DNA of 64,000 nt, taken from the NCBI GenBank assembly GCA_033060915.1, contig CM065394.1, positions 33,719,001 to 33,783,000 on the forward strand, given 5' to 3'. Shown one piece after another: positions 45,820-58,513 of the stretch (positions are counted from its first letter, which is position 1; every line of letters begins with the position of its first letter). A program made the position numbers and the translations under genes. The stretch comes from Euryodendron excelsum. Its lineage: Eukaryota; Streptophyta; Magnoliopsida; Ericales; Pentaphylacaceae. The notes beneath the pieces are model-generated. The model saw nothing but the letters and a program-made list of their open reading frames with translations. It did not search any database and was not told where the DNA came from.

Positions 45820-47394
45820 TATTGACTCCATGACTTGATTTTGATGATAACAAAATATTGTACTAGTAATCTAATAATTCTACTTAGTGTGCAGATCATA
45901 TTATGCATTAATCTCTCTTAGAATCATGACTTGAAGTTTCATATATTGAAGATATTGAAGAACTTGTGTATTGAGAAGCTTGTCAAGAAAGAGTTGAAGG
46001 ACATGTGAAGATCAAGACTTGAAAAAGAGATTGGTATCATTGAAAAGATATCAGCAACAAAGAGAAGAAGGTCGGCAACTCTTTTGAAAAATTGACACCT
46101 TTTACAATGTGACATAACAAGATTAGAAAAAGACATCGGCAACAATTAAAAGAATATTAGCAACAAAGAGAAGAAGGTCAGCAACTCTTTTGAAAGAACT
46201 GACACCTTCTATAATGTGGCATAATAAGATTAGAAAACGATATCGGTAATAATTAAAAAGAGATCGGTAACAATGAGAAGAAGATTGGCAGTCAGTATTG
46301 ACGCCTAAAAGATTAGTTGAAGAGGAGATCACAAGACTAAGAAGCTCCTTTGAAATTTTTGATGAAGTCTTGGATCAATTAAAGAAGTGGCGTTGATTGA
46401 AGAACCTTACAAGTAATCAAATTGGATTGATTTCACAGCGAAGAAATTGAAGGTGCTCTTGGAGATTAGCATGTCTTGAAGAAGTCATTTCAAACCTTAG
46501 AAGTTTTATTTGAATGACTTTTGAGGAGCTTGATGAGTTTTGTAAATAATTGAAAAAGCCTTGTAAAGTTAAAGTTTTTGAGCAACAGGGTCGACACATT
46601 GCCTGAATGGGTCAACACATTGAAGCAAATTGCTGAGAAACTAGAGATAGAACAAAAATGGTCGACACATTGGCTGTAATGGCTATATTTTTAAACGTTC
46701 TGCTCGATTAATCGATTGATCTTATATTAAATGCAACTCCAACCACCTCCAACGGGTGTAATGAATGCAAGACTATAAAATTATGACCCCTACAACATTT
46801 ATAAAGAAGAATACAAGAGATTCAAGTGCTATACATGTGATTGAGAGCTTAAATTCCTGACTTATATCAGAAACATTCTTTTTGCTCGGAATTTAGGTCG
46901 TTTATTGATCTTCCACTTTCATATATACTCTTTGAGAAAGTTATATTTTGTGTAATCCTTATTCACTTTATTTGTAAGAGTTTGTAAGGCTGAGTGTTCT
47001 TAGAAAACACTTGTAAGTTTAAGTAAAATTTGAAAAAAATCACTTGGAAGAATTAGAGATTAGGAAGAGCTCTTGTAAAAAGTGAACTGGGCACTCGGAA
47101 AAACTAGCACCTGTTGTGTAATCTTTCTTTGCATAGTGAAAGAGCTTTCAAGGGGGTCTTAAGGGTGAGAACGTAGGTCATACGTTATGGCTGAACCTCA
47201 ATAAATCTTAGTGCTCTTCTTATGCTCTGTTTTTTGCTTGCTTTCTATTCCTTTCTTGTTATTGCACTATTGGTTTACATACAAATCTTGATTCACTCTT
47301 TCATTGCTCAACTTGTTCTTGATTGAATTATTTTGGTGATTAATCTTGAGAAATCCAATTCACCCACATCTTGAGTTGCATCTTTGGGTCAACA
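45820..47394 (+). repeat. 5' LTR
   Basis: Ends ...GGGTCAACA; begins TATTGACTCC where the 3' LTR has TGTTGACTCT, so the terminal TG has mutated. Similar to the 3' LTR throughout, with scattered substitutions and small indels. Confidence 0.9.
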
Positions 47395-47395
47395 A

Positions 47396-47410
47396 TTAGT
47401 ATCAGAGTTA
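47396..47410 (+). other. Primer-binding site (initiator tRNA-Met type)
   Basis: TTAGTATCAGAGTTA lies two bases after the LTR end and resembles the copia consensus TGGTATCAGAGC. Confidence 0.75.
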
Positions 47411-47559
47411 GTGATCTATTTTTAAGGATTAACATCCTTAGAGTTGATCCATGACAAACATAGTTGGTAGCTCTCTAGATGAGGGTCAATCCACCAATAG
47501 ACCTCACATGTTTAATAGAACGAACTATAATTATTGAATAATAGAATGAGGATTTATAT

Positions 47560-48420
47560 ATAATCTGTTGACTATGAGTTATGTAGGATCATTGTTAATA
47601 GTCCTAAGACTCTCACCCAAACTGTTGAAATGGTAGTCATCCCCAAACTTGAAAGTGAGTGGGATGAGAATGACTTAAAACTTTTGCAATATAATGTGAA
47701 AGCTATAAACATCTTATGTTATGCATTAGACCCAAATGAATTCAATAAAATCTTTACTTGTGAATCTGCCAAGGAAATTTGGCATAAACATGAGGTGACT
47801 CATAAAGGGACTAATCAGGTCAAAGAGTCCAAGATTAATATTCTTGTGCATAATTATAAAGTATTTAAAATGAAATCTGATGAGTCTATAACTGAAATGT
47901 TCACTAGATTTACTAACATTGTTAATGGTTTAAAGTCTCTTAAAAGAGTGTATCGTAATAGTGAACATGTGAGAAAGATCCTAAGATCATTGCCAAAGAC
48001 ATGAGAAGCCAAAATGACAGCTATACAAGAAGCCAAAGACCTCACCATCTTGCCACTTAAGAAGCTTTTTAAATCTCTCATAACCAATGAACTGACCTAA
48101 AAGCAAAATGCTTAAGAAGAGGAGGACAAGAGAAAGAAATCTATTGCATTCAAATCCACCATATCAGAAAATGAATGTGGAAGTGAAGATGAAGATGAGG
48201 AAGACCTTACCCTCATTACAAGAAAATTCAACAGATTCATGAAAACAAGGTAAAAAAGAAAAAGGAAGCCTGATGCAAAGGGAGAATCCACTAACAAGGA
48301 TTCAACCATCATATGTTTTGAATGTAAGAAGATAGGACACATGAAAGCTGAGTGTCCTATGTTGAAGAAGAAAGGTAAGAAAGGCAAAATGAAAAGAGCT
48401 TTGGCAGCCACCACTTAGAG
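47560..48420 (+). pseudogene. copia gag remnant
   Basis: The clearest open part is 47630-48004, with a gag-like pattern (KEIWHKHEVTHKG, then SITEMFTRFTNIVNGL). Stops occur from 48002 on. A CCHC zinc knuckle is preserved at 48314-48355 (CFECKKIGHMKAEC), followed by a lysine-rich tail. Confidence 0.8.
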
Positions 48421-48499
48421 TGATGGTGAGGAGTCCGGCTCTAATGAAGAAGCTGAACCTCAAAAAGTGAAAAAATTATGTCTCATGGCACAAGAAGAG

Positions 48500-51400
48500 G
48501 AAACTGAGGTATATCTTTAAGAAAAGTCCAAAAAAGATTATTGATACTTAGTGGTTGCTCGAGACATATGACTGGAGATGAAGCTCAATTCACATCTATC
48601 ACACTAAAGGATGGAGGTTTGGTCATTTTTGGAGACAACAACAAAGGGAAGATCATTGGTATAGGTAGTATTGGTAAAATTTCTTCAACCTCTATTAAGA
48701 ATGTCTTATTTGTTAAAGGCATTAAGCATAACCTGTTGAGCATTAGTTAATTGTGTGATAAAGGTTGTAAGGTAGTGTTTGAATTTTCTAAGTGTGTTGT
48801 GGTGAACATAAATGACAACAAGACCATATTGACTGGTCATAGACAATGCAATATCTATATTTTTAACTTAAGTGATTTATCTTTTTGCAAAATCAAATGC
48901 CTTGCAGTTATGAACAGTGATGATAGTTGGTTGTGGCATAGAAGGCTTGGTCATATTAGTATGAGCATTCTTTCAAAAATTTCAAAAAATGAGTTAGTAA
49001 ATAGGCTTCCCAAACTCAAATTTTAAAAAGACAGTTTGTGATGCATGTCAAATGGGAAAGCAAACCAGAATCTTTTTTTTAAGTCTACAAACATACTCTA
49101 TACTTCTAGGCCATTACAAGTACTGCATATCGATTTGTTTAGACCAATTAAAACTTTGAGTCTAGGTCGTAAGCAATATGCTCTTGTTATTGTTAATGAT
49201 TACTCAAGATTCACATGAACATTCTTTCTTGCTTGTAAGGATGAAACAATTATTTTCTTCACAAAGTTTTGCAAAAAGGTTTAAAATGAAAAAAGTTTTA
49301 CAATCACAGTAATTAGGACTGATCATGGTGGTGAGTTTGATTGCAAACCTTTTGAAATGTATTCTGATAAAAATAATTTTAAACACAAATTTTCAGTACG
49401 TAGAACTCCTCAACAAAATAGGATTGTTGAGAGGAAAAATAAGACTTTGAAAGAAATGGGGAGAACAATGCTTTGTGAAAACAATTTGCCAAACTACTTT
49501 TGGGTTGAAGCTGTTAACACAGTTTACTATGTTTTAAACAAAAATTTGTTAATAAATTTTTTAAACAAAACCCCATATGAGCTTTGGAAAAACAAGAAAC
49601 CAAATGTTTCATACTTTAAAACTTTTGGATGTAAATATTTTGTGTTGAATAACAATAAGGACAACATTGACAAGTTTGATGCAAAATCTGATGAGGGTGT
49701 CTTTCTTGAATATTTCACACATAGCAAAACCTATAGAGTTTTTAATAAGAAAACTTTAGTTGTTGAAGAATCAGTTCATATTACCTTTGATGAACTAAAC
49801 TCTTTGTCTTGCAATATTATGAATAATGAAGTAGATAATATAGAGTATAGCATGGACAAGTTGAACATCAATCCAACTCAAAGTGAAACTCCATCACAAG
49901 ACAAAGGAAACCAAAACATTCATCCAAACCAACAAGATGTGAATGAAGGGTTGCTCAAGGAATGGAAGTTTGTCTACAACCATCCAACAAAGCAAATACT
50001 AGGTAATCCATCGCAAGGGGTGAGAACAAGATCATCTCTTAAAAATATATGTAATCATCTTGTTTTTTTTTTCTACAAATTAAACCAAAATATTTTTAAG
50101 ATGCTAAAAATAATGAGTTTTGGGTTATGGCCATGCAAGAAGAGTTAAACTAATTTGATATGAATGAACTTTGGAACCTTGTTCCTAAGCCTGAAGATCA
50201 TCCTGTAATTGGAAACAAATGGGTGTTTAGAACTAAAATAGATGAATCTAGAACTGTAGTTAGAATAAAGCAAGACTTATAGCTTAAGGCTATAGTCAAG
50301 AAGAAGGAATTGATTTTGATGAGATTTATACACCTGTAACTAGATTAGAGGCTATTAGAATGTTGCTTGCATTTTCATATTTCAAAATTTTCAAACTTTA
50401 GCAAATGGATGTGAAAAGTGCATTTTTGAATGATTTTATATCTGAAGAGGTGTATGTTGAACAATCTGTTGGTTTTGAAAATCCTTTATTTCTAAATTAT
50501 GTTTTCAAACTTACAAAAGTTTTCTATAGTTTAAATCAAGCCCTAAGGACTCGCTATAAAAGATTGAGCAAAATTTTGATAAAAAATGGTTTTACAAAAG
50601 GAAACGTGGATACAACACTCTTTATAAATATTAGAGACCATGATATGCTTATTATGCAAATTTATGTGGACGACATCATATTGGGCTCTACTAATGAGAA
50701 GTTTTGTCAAGAATTTGCTAAGTGTATATAAGGTGGCTTTGAAATGAACATGATGGAAGAACTCAACTTTTTCCTTGGACTTCAAATCAAAGGAAGGTAT
50801 CTTTATAGACCAAGCTAAGTACATCAAAGATTTATTCAAGAAGTTTGTTATGGATGATGCAAAGCTATTGAACATTCCCATGAATACTTCAACAAAGCTT
50901 GACAGTGATGAGAAATGTATCTTTGTAGATGCTAAGTTATATAGAAGTATGATTAGCTCATTGCTTTACTTAACTGCTAGTAGATTGATATCATGTTTAG
51001 TGTATGCCTTTGTGCTAGATTTCAATCTAATTCTAAAAAATCACTTTGTTGTTAAAAGAATATTTAGATATCTCAAGCACATACCTAATCTTGGATTATG
51101 GTATCCTAAGGGCACATCTTTCAATTTGATTGGCTATTTTGATGCTAACTATGCTGGTAGTAAAATTGATAGAAAGAGTACAAGTGGCTTTTGTTAATCT
51201 CTAGGTAATATGCTTGTTTTATGATCTAGTAAGAAACAAAACTTGGTTGAACTTTCCACAACTAAGATTGAGTACATTGCAGTTGGAAGCTATTGTGGTA
51301 AAGTCTTTTGGGTCAAACACCAACTAGAGAACTTTGGACTGACTTTTGAACACATCCCCAGTAGATGTAACAACACAAGTGCTATCAATTTGACTAAGAA

Positions 51401-51596
51401 TCCCATTCAGCACTCTTGCATAAAACACATTGAAATTGGACATCATTTTATACGTGATCATGTGCAAAAAGGTAATATTAAACTTGATTTTGTTAGCACA
51501 AACCAACAATTGACTGATATATTCACAAAACCTTTGAATAAAGATAGATTTTGTATGATTAAGAGAGAATTGGGAATGAAAAATTTATTATCATGA
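48500..51596 (+). pseudogene. copia pol remnant (protease, integrase, RT, RNase H)
   Basis: The protease site is at 48541-48580 (LSGCSRHMTGD), where the catalytic Asp of the usual D-S-G is replaced. Integrase has the HRRLGH zinc-site start near 48940, then HIDLF (49127), RTDHGGEF (about 49315) and a VERKNKTL Glu (about 49423). RT has QMDVKSAFLN (50402) and the YVDD active site at 50663-50674. RNase H has FDANYAGSKIDRKSTSGF near 51140 and ends with a KPL-type tail, stop near 51594. Multiple stops and frame changes separate these pieces. Confidence 0.88.
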
Positions 51597-51879
51597 ATAA
51601 CTTTTGTGAAACATATGCTTGAATCATTTAAAATTGATGTGTAATAATGTGCTACATTGAGGTGCCATCCATAAGTAATTTCTACATTTCATCAGAAAAA
51701 GAGTTGATCCATGTACTTTGAAAAATGGCTCTTGATGGACTTTATTGAAATATGTCAACCCCTCATATCTAATGAGGCGACCTATTTTAACAAATTGTTC
51801 AGAAAGTATTTTAACAAAAAATGTGTTGACACCTTGAAGTAAGGAGTCGACCCATTTGGTCAGTAGCTCAACACCTATA

Positions 51880-53460
51880 AATATACCTTGTTTTATCGCA
51901 TAACTCATATTTTTCCTCATCTTTCTCTATCTCTCTCCACACTCGACAAAACCAACTTCTCAATTGCCATCTCTACCAAAATCTCTACAAAACCTCCCTC
52001 AAATCTCTATTTATACCCATTTCGATCCACCCCAAATCATCTTCAACAATCTTTAACCTCCATTTCGAAACCCTACTGACGCCCAAATCTAATAAATTGA
52101 AGAAAAGAAAGAAAACCCTAAATATGTTGACCCCCAAAGTTACAAAGCACAAGAAAAGGAAGAATCAAGGGTAATCATCCAAGGATGGTGGGAAGAGAAA
52201 GAAATCAAAGACCATTGAGATTGAAGAAGTTATAGTGAGGGACAAACTTTACTTCGGCAGTGATGATATTTACTAGAGGTATATCAAATCCATTTTCTTT
52301 AAGAAATTATGAATGGTAGATGGATTGACTTTCAATTCTTTTTAAAACACGAATTTGATTTTGAATCTAAGTTTGAGGCATTGGGTTGGAAGTCCACAAC
52401 TTCAATCGAAGAGGACATTTACTCTAAATTATTTGGGCATTTTTATGCTCATACTGAGACAGAGTTTGGGTGTTTAGAAGTATACAAGAGAGTAAAAGGG
52501 GTCACTAGAGGAGTAATTTATAAAATTCTGGGAATTGGAAGTAGAGGAGAAAAGAAGAGAAAAGATGTCGATAATGAAAAGACTCATGAAAATGAAAAAC
52601 CCATTGTAAGTGATTTACCCTTCGAATTAAGACTTGTTCAGCATTTTGTTTGCACCATATTTATGCCTAAGGGTGGGAAATTTGAGTATATTTCTAAAAA
52701 GAAACTATTTTTCTTGCGGGCATATATAACTAACACCAAATTGACATCCCTATATTTATTTTGGACCATATTATTAAAGCCTCCAACACCAAATTCAATC
52801 TACCTTATAAAATGTTTTTGACCAAAGTCTTCAATCATTTCAAAGTGGATTTGATAGGAGAAAAGAAAAGAAATTCCAATCCCAAATATAATGAGTATAA
52901 CAAAAAAACTCTAACTAAGGTAAGATATAAGTATGATGGTGAAAAGAAGATGTGGGTCCTGAAGAAGGAGAAGATTAGTGGTGGAAGTGTCATTCCAAAA
53001 ACTAAAGGCAAATAAATTGAAGGGGGCGAGCCTTTAAGTGCTACAAGGGAATTGTTTCCCATAGCCGCACCTAGCAGTTCAAAAGAAATGTCTACTTTAA
53101 TAGAACATTAAAGAAAATGCAAGACTACAATAAAAAGATGTTTGCCAAGATTAATGCTAAGGTAGACAATGAAGCTATGAGGTAGAAGACAATAGAAACT
53201 AAGGTGAGGGGTATTGTGCGTGATAATGAGAAATTAAAGAGAAATATACTAAGATCCATTGATCTTTTTACTGAGCACTTTGGGGGATACATGAAGAGAT
53301 TAATTGGCATGGAATATCAACTTCTAAACTTTCTAGTAGCAGAGTTTATAGCTCAAGAGAACAATAGAGAAGAAGAAGAAGAATCAGACGAAGAAGGAGA
53401 AGGAAAGGGTGAAGAAGAAGGATAAGGTGGAGGAATAAGAAGAAGGAAGAAAAGACCAAG
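51880..53460 (+). pseudogene. Extra ORF region after pol (Sirevirus env-like/accessory ORF remnant)
   Basis: 52309-52821 is the longest open part. A frame shift near 52760 leads into 52761-53015, and a later piece at 53204-53425 ends in a strongly acidic tail (EEEEESDEEGEG). A word pattern like CLEVYKRVKGVTRGVIYKIL followed by a basic linker and SDLPFELRLVQHFVCTIFMP resembles the conserved core of the plant-retroelement accessory protein often labelled env-like. No clear membrane or signal segment is seen, so an envelope role is not supported. Stops at several points make it non-functional. Confidence 0.65.
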
Positions 53461-53689
53461 AAAAAGGACTAGAGGAAGCACAAGGAGAAGACACACCAGC
53501 AAATGTGGGCATCCACTCCCCTTCAGAAACTGAATCAGATCTTCCTTCCTCATCCATCCCAACCAAAACCTATCACCAATATGGGCTAAGACTAAAAACT
53601 GGAAAGAGATTTTGTAATACAAAAGACACCCCTGTTGATTTATCCTCATCTTTGATTTCACTCTAAAAGTGTAATCTTTGTCCCCTAAT

Positions 53690-55440
53690 TAGTTGTTTGT
53701 TAGTTGCAATTTGGGTATTAGAATAAGTTTTTAGTAATAAATTGATCTAAAGTGGTTTTCTTTGTGTATTATAGGTTTTTGGTGATAAAATGACAAAAAT
53801 AGGCTTAAAGTGCAAGAGTCTGTCTGGACGGACCGTTCAGACGGTCAAAAAGGCATTCAGACGGCACGTTCGAACGAACAAAAAAGCGTTCGGACGCTAC
53901 GACAAAAATTGGAGTTCTAGAGTTGAGTTTTTCCATTCGAAACTATCACAGAGTCGATTATTTCCTTTCGAAGCCATCACAGAGTCATGTTTTTCCATTC
54001 GAAGGAAATACAGAGCCGAGACTTCGCGTCTGAAAACCGTCCGAATGGATACTTCACCGTCCGAATGGTCTGTCCGGACGCATATCGGACGGCCTTCGGA
54101 CGCATTTCGGATGGTGAGTGCTAATTTGCCCTACAACCTAGTAGTCGAAGAAAAGCGAAAGGTTATGGTTTTTTTTAGGGTTGCAGCCGCGGGTAGAGAG
54201 AGAGAGGAATAGGGAAAAAGTTGTATTTTGCTTAGATTTACTTTTTTTTGTTGTATTTAGGACTTTGGGAAGGGTTTAGTTAGATTTCTAGTGCTATTTT
54301 ATTGTAATCCTTTACATTTACTCTAGTTGAATATATATATCCTTTTGATTTAAAGTTGAAATGGTATCTCTACACTTTGGCAAGCTTTCAACCATGGAAT
54401 CAACAAGCTAACTTCATTGTTTGGGGACAAATGTAAAGATCTACCAAGGAAAGCATAGGAAATAAAAGGGGAGTCCTCAATCTTGTTGAATGTCTATTTT
54501 GTATCTTCTCTAATTATTTTGAAATTAATTGTTGTAGAAATCTTAGATCTATAATCATAGTTAGTAACATGTGATTTATTTCTAAAGAACCTATGAATGA
54601 TGATAAAATTTAATTCCAAAATAATTATAGATCTCTAAATTTTCAAAGCTAAACCTTTCGAATCAAGAGCCTTTGGACGATTCTTGATTTGAGTTAACTC
54701 AAACTCCCCCTTCTCAAATTCCGTGCTAAAATTGATAGATTGGAACATTTGAACCCAAATTACCTTTTTAATCAATTTAAATCCCTACTTATTTTCATTG
54801 AAATTTCGATTAGATCAAAATTAATTTAGTTATAATTGTTGTTATTGTAGTAAAATTCTCATATTTGCCAAATTGCATTAGCTAGAGTCAAGTTGGTGGC
54901 CTTAATTTCATTTCAATTGTTTGCCTAATTGTTAGCAAAACAAATCCACAAACACCAAAAGATTTTTGGTCGATTTTAGTTACCATAGCCATCAATTTCG
55001 TCATTGGCTTGCGACTTCAATTTGCATAGTTTTCTAAACTTTGCTTGTTTCTATTGTTAGATTGGCACAAGTCTCATGGGAGAACACGATAGTGGAGATA
55101 TCCCCATTTAAACTACAACCACTTCTGTTGCGGTAAGCGAGAAAAGTGAAGTCAATCTTTACTTCCATCTCCCAAAACCACCCAAGCATAATTGCTTTTG
55201 CATTTTGCAAATGATATCTCTTGTCTCCTTTGAACGAATGGTATACCATTCTCAAGGCATTTTATTTGTAATATTTGAATGATGTTATAGTCATCTTGAA
55301 CTCTATTGTAGCCTAATATATAAATGCTTATTCAAAGTTGTTTTGATTGGTTGATTAGTGTGATTGCTCACTTTTTCATTGCATTAATCTTAGTTTAAGA
55401 TTTTTTTTTTTTACTATTGTACATGTTTTTAAATTAGAAC
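53690..55440. other. Non-coding block inside the copia element with a GGACGG/CCGTCC word cluster
   Basis: The 53826-54115 portion is crowded with CGGACGG, GTCCGGACG, CGTTCGGACG and CCGTCCGAATGG words. The rest is AT-rich and ends in TTGGCACAAGTCTCATGGGA-type sequence near 55064. It has the look of a nested LTR or unrelated insertion within the host element. I found no target duplication and could not set borders. Confidence 0.4.
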
Positions 55441-55470
55441 TATGATTATCTTTTTGATGAATTGACAAAA

Positions 55471-55783
55471 TAGGGGAGAGAATACATGTTCTCTAGTATC
55501 TGTTATTTTTAGAATCAAGCACCAAAAGCAAGTTTCTAGTATTTGTTATTTGATTATGATTGAAATATACCAAGTGCTTATATTATAAAAGAAAGAGGGA
55601 GGTACTCAAAACTCTCATACCTGCAAAGTGCAATGAAGCACCAATTATAAAAAAAAGGGGGAGTAAAAATTTCTAGTACATATCCTCAATCTTTATCATT
55701 TAAATTAATTAGATTTTGAGCTTGATGTTTATATTATTGATTATATTAACTTAAACTTTTGTCATACTAAAAAAAAGAGAGAT
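55471..55783 (+). other. Repeated polypurine tracts before the 3' LTR
   Basis: G/A-rich tracts occur at about 55471 (ATAGGGGAGAGAA), 55589 (AAGAAAGAGGGAGG), 55650 (AAAAAAAAGGGGGAG) and directly before the LTR at 55770-55783 (AAAAAAAAGAGAGA). Multiple purine tracts are a known feature of Sireviruses. Confidence 0.65.
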
Positions 55784-57358
55784 TGTTGACTCTATACCTT
55801 AATTTTGATGATAACAAAACATTATATTAGTGATCTAATTATTCTACTTAGTGTGTAGATCATATTATGCATTAATCTCTCTTAGGATCATTACTTGAAA
55901 CTTTATATATTGAAGAACTTGTGTATTGAGAAGCTTGTCAAGAAAGAATTGAAGGGCATGTGAAGATTTAGGCTTGAAAAAAAATTTGACATTATTGAAA
56001 AGGATATCGGAAACAAAGAGAAGAAGGTCGGCAGCTCTTTTGAAAAAACTGACACTTTCTACAATGTGGCATAACAAGATTAGAAAAGGATATTGACAAA
56101 AATTAAAAGGATATCGATAACAACGAGAAGAAGGTCGATAGCTCTTTTGGAAGAACTGACACCTTCTACAATGTGGCATAAAAATATGAGAAAAAGATAT
56201 CGATAACAATTAAAAGTAGATCAGTAACAATGAAAAGAAGATTGACAGTTAGTATTAATGCCTGAAGATCAGTTGAAGAAGAGATCACAAGACTAGGAAG
56301 CTCCCTTGAAAATTTTGATGAAGTCTTGGATTAATTGAAGAAGTGGTGTTGATTGAAGAACCCTACAAGTAATCAAAGTGGATTGATTTCATCTCGAAAA
56401 GATTGAAGGTGCTCTTGGAGATCAACATGCCTTGAAGAAGTTATTTCAAGCCTTAAAAGTCTTATATAGATAATCCTTGAAGAGCTTGATGAGTTTTGTA
56501 GAGAATTAAAGAAGCCTTGCAAAGTTAAAGTCTCTAAGTAAAAGAGTCGATACATTACCTGAATGGGTCGACACATTGAAACAAATTGCTGAGAAGCTAG
56601 AGACAGAACAAAAACAATCGACACATGTAGAAAAGGGATCGACACATTGTCTGTAATGACTATATTTTTAAACGTTCTACTCGACTGTTCTTACATTAAA
56701 TGCAATTTCAACCACCTCCAACGGGTATAATGAATGCAAGATTATAAAATCAAGACCCCCACAACATTTATAAAGAAGAATACAAGAGATTCAAGTGTTA
56801 TACATGTGATTCAGAGTTTAAATTCCTGGCTTATATCAGAAATATTCATTTTGTTGGGAATTTAGAGCATTAACTGATCTTCCACTTTCATATGTAGTGT
56901 TTGATAGAGTTATACTTTGTGTAATCCTTATTCTTTTCATTTGTAAGGGTTTGTAAGGCTGAGTGTCCTTGGAGAAATACATGTAAATTTAAGTGAAACT
57001 TCAAAAAAATCACTTGGAAGAATTAGAGCTTGAGAAGAGCTTTTTTAAAAAGTGAGCTCAGCAATTAGGAAAACTAGCACCTGTTGTGTAATCTTTTTTT
57101 GTATAGTGGAAGAGTTTTCAAGAGAGTTTTGAGGGTAATAACGTAGGTTACACATTGTAGTTAAATCTCAGTAAATCTTGGTGTTCTTCTCGTGCTCTAT
57201 TTTTTGTTTGCTTTCTATTGCTTGCTTTTGCACTATTGGTTTACACACACCTTGATTCACTGTTCCATTACTTAACTTGTTCTTGATTGAATTATTTTGG
57301 TGATTAATCTTGAGAAACCCAATTCACCATTCTCTTGGGTTGTATCTTTGGGCTAACA
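55784..57358 (+). repeat. 3' LTR
   Basis: Begins TGTTGACTC, ends GGGCTAACA. Same length as the 5' LTR and similar throughout, with scattered substitutions. Confidence 0.9.
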
Positions 57359-57363
57359 AATCT

Positions 57364-58158
57364 TCTGCTAGCTTTCATTAGAAAAATGAACAAAAAATTT
57401 ATAACTGACAAGCACGTGCCATTTTTTAAGGGGCAAAGACGTAAAATTTAGTTTTTTTTTTCTGCCCAAAGGTTCATGCGTATCACACGTAAGTTAAATT
57501 AAGGGCTTTTACATAAAGCCTAGAAACATTATGTGTATTACAAATTTATTACACTCATGATTTAGGAGGTATTTGCGAGGAATTTGTAATAAATTATTAA
57601 TGGATGTGCATGATTTTATATATTTTCTCCTTGAAAAAAATCATGGGCTCGTCACATATGTATTTTTTGTTTATTTTTGTAACCTAAGTTAAGCTTACAA
57701 TTGACATTACAATAAATTAGAAGTGTAAGAGCTTAATATTATTCAATAAAAATAAAGGTCCTGAAGTAAAAATTTGATGTAAAATACAAGGTGTAAAGTA
57801 TAATTAACCCCTTTCTCATTAAAACAAAAAAAACCAATCATAATGACATTTTTGTATAGAATTACAGTGGAATATTCTGTACAAATTTCTGAAAAATTAA
57901 TAATTTTGCTAATTTAACACAAAGCATAAGTACATTTATGTGCGTACAAGAGATGTATGTAGCTAATAAGAGCAAGTATTGCGGCATCTCTGCCCATGAG
58001 TGCCAACATTAATGTTTGGACAATACATATTGACACACCGTTTGTGGTACCTATAACATCTGCATGCTCGGAGCAATGTCTCTATAATCTTCTTCTTGGT
58101 GCTCTGTTTATATTGACAAACTCTTGGTGGCTACCTATAAGACCTTTATTCACAAGCT
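57364..58158. other. Intergenic, no gene seen
   Basis: AT-rich. A segment near 57840-57900 (GTATAGAATTACAGTGGAAT) may be another degraded copy of the dispersed element at 1979/8758. No gene. Confidence 0.4.
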
Positions 58159-58513
58159 GGCTCTGTTTGGTACTATTCTCAATTTTTGTTTTAGTTCTGT
58201 TTTTCGTATACTCGGAATTAAAAAATTTAAAAACTGTTCATTTTCTTGCTCTCTGAAACAAAAAAATAAGACCATAAAAAATACAATCATTTTAATTTTT
58301 GCATCAAAACGGTTTCGAAAATTCAAAAAATAACTTTTTAATGGTTCCCAAAACATGGGTGTTTTTTGAAAAAAATTTCGAAAACAAGTTCCGAAATTGA
58401 TTTACCAAACATAGTTTTAACAGAAACAATTTTCGGAACCAATTTGCCAAACGCAATTCCATTAAATTTCAAAAAACGAAAGCAGAAAATAATAATCGTA
58501 CCCAAATGGAGCC
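58159..58513. mobile_element. TIR element, about 355 bp, non-autonomous
   Basis: The left end GGCTCTGTTTGGTACTATTC mirrors the right end ATCGTACCCAAATGGAGCC. The interior is AT-rich and partly self-complementary, with TTCGAAA and TTTCGAAAA words near the centre. The type is hAT-like from the CTCTGTTTGG-style terminus. No clean target duplication was found. Confidence 0.6.

Larger units (their letters stand above)
45820..57358 (+). mobile_element. Ty1/copia LTR retrotransposon, Sirevirus-like, complete but decayed
   Basis: An 11.5-kb element with two LTRs of 1575 bp each (45820-47394 and 55784-57358). It has a primer site after the left LTR and purine tracts before the right LTR, and is flanked by AACCT (45815-45819) and AATCT (57359-57363), a 5-bp target duplication with one mismatch. 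The internal order is gag, protease, integrase, reverse transcriptase, RNase H, which defines copia. About 4.2 kb follows RNase H before the 3' LTR and includes an extra ORF region. That, together with several G/A-rich tracts near the 3' LTR, fits the Sirevirus (SIRE/Maximus) lineage. Every coding domain carries stops or frame breaks, so it cannot be autonomous. Confidence 0.9.

Noticed and set aside
53790..54212. 140-codon ORF over the GGACGG cluster
   Set aside because: Coding appearance comes from the repeated words; no domain and inside a transposon.
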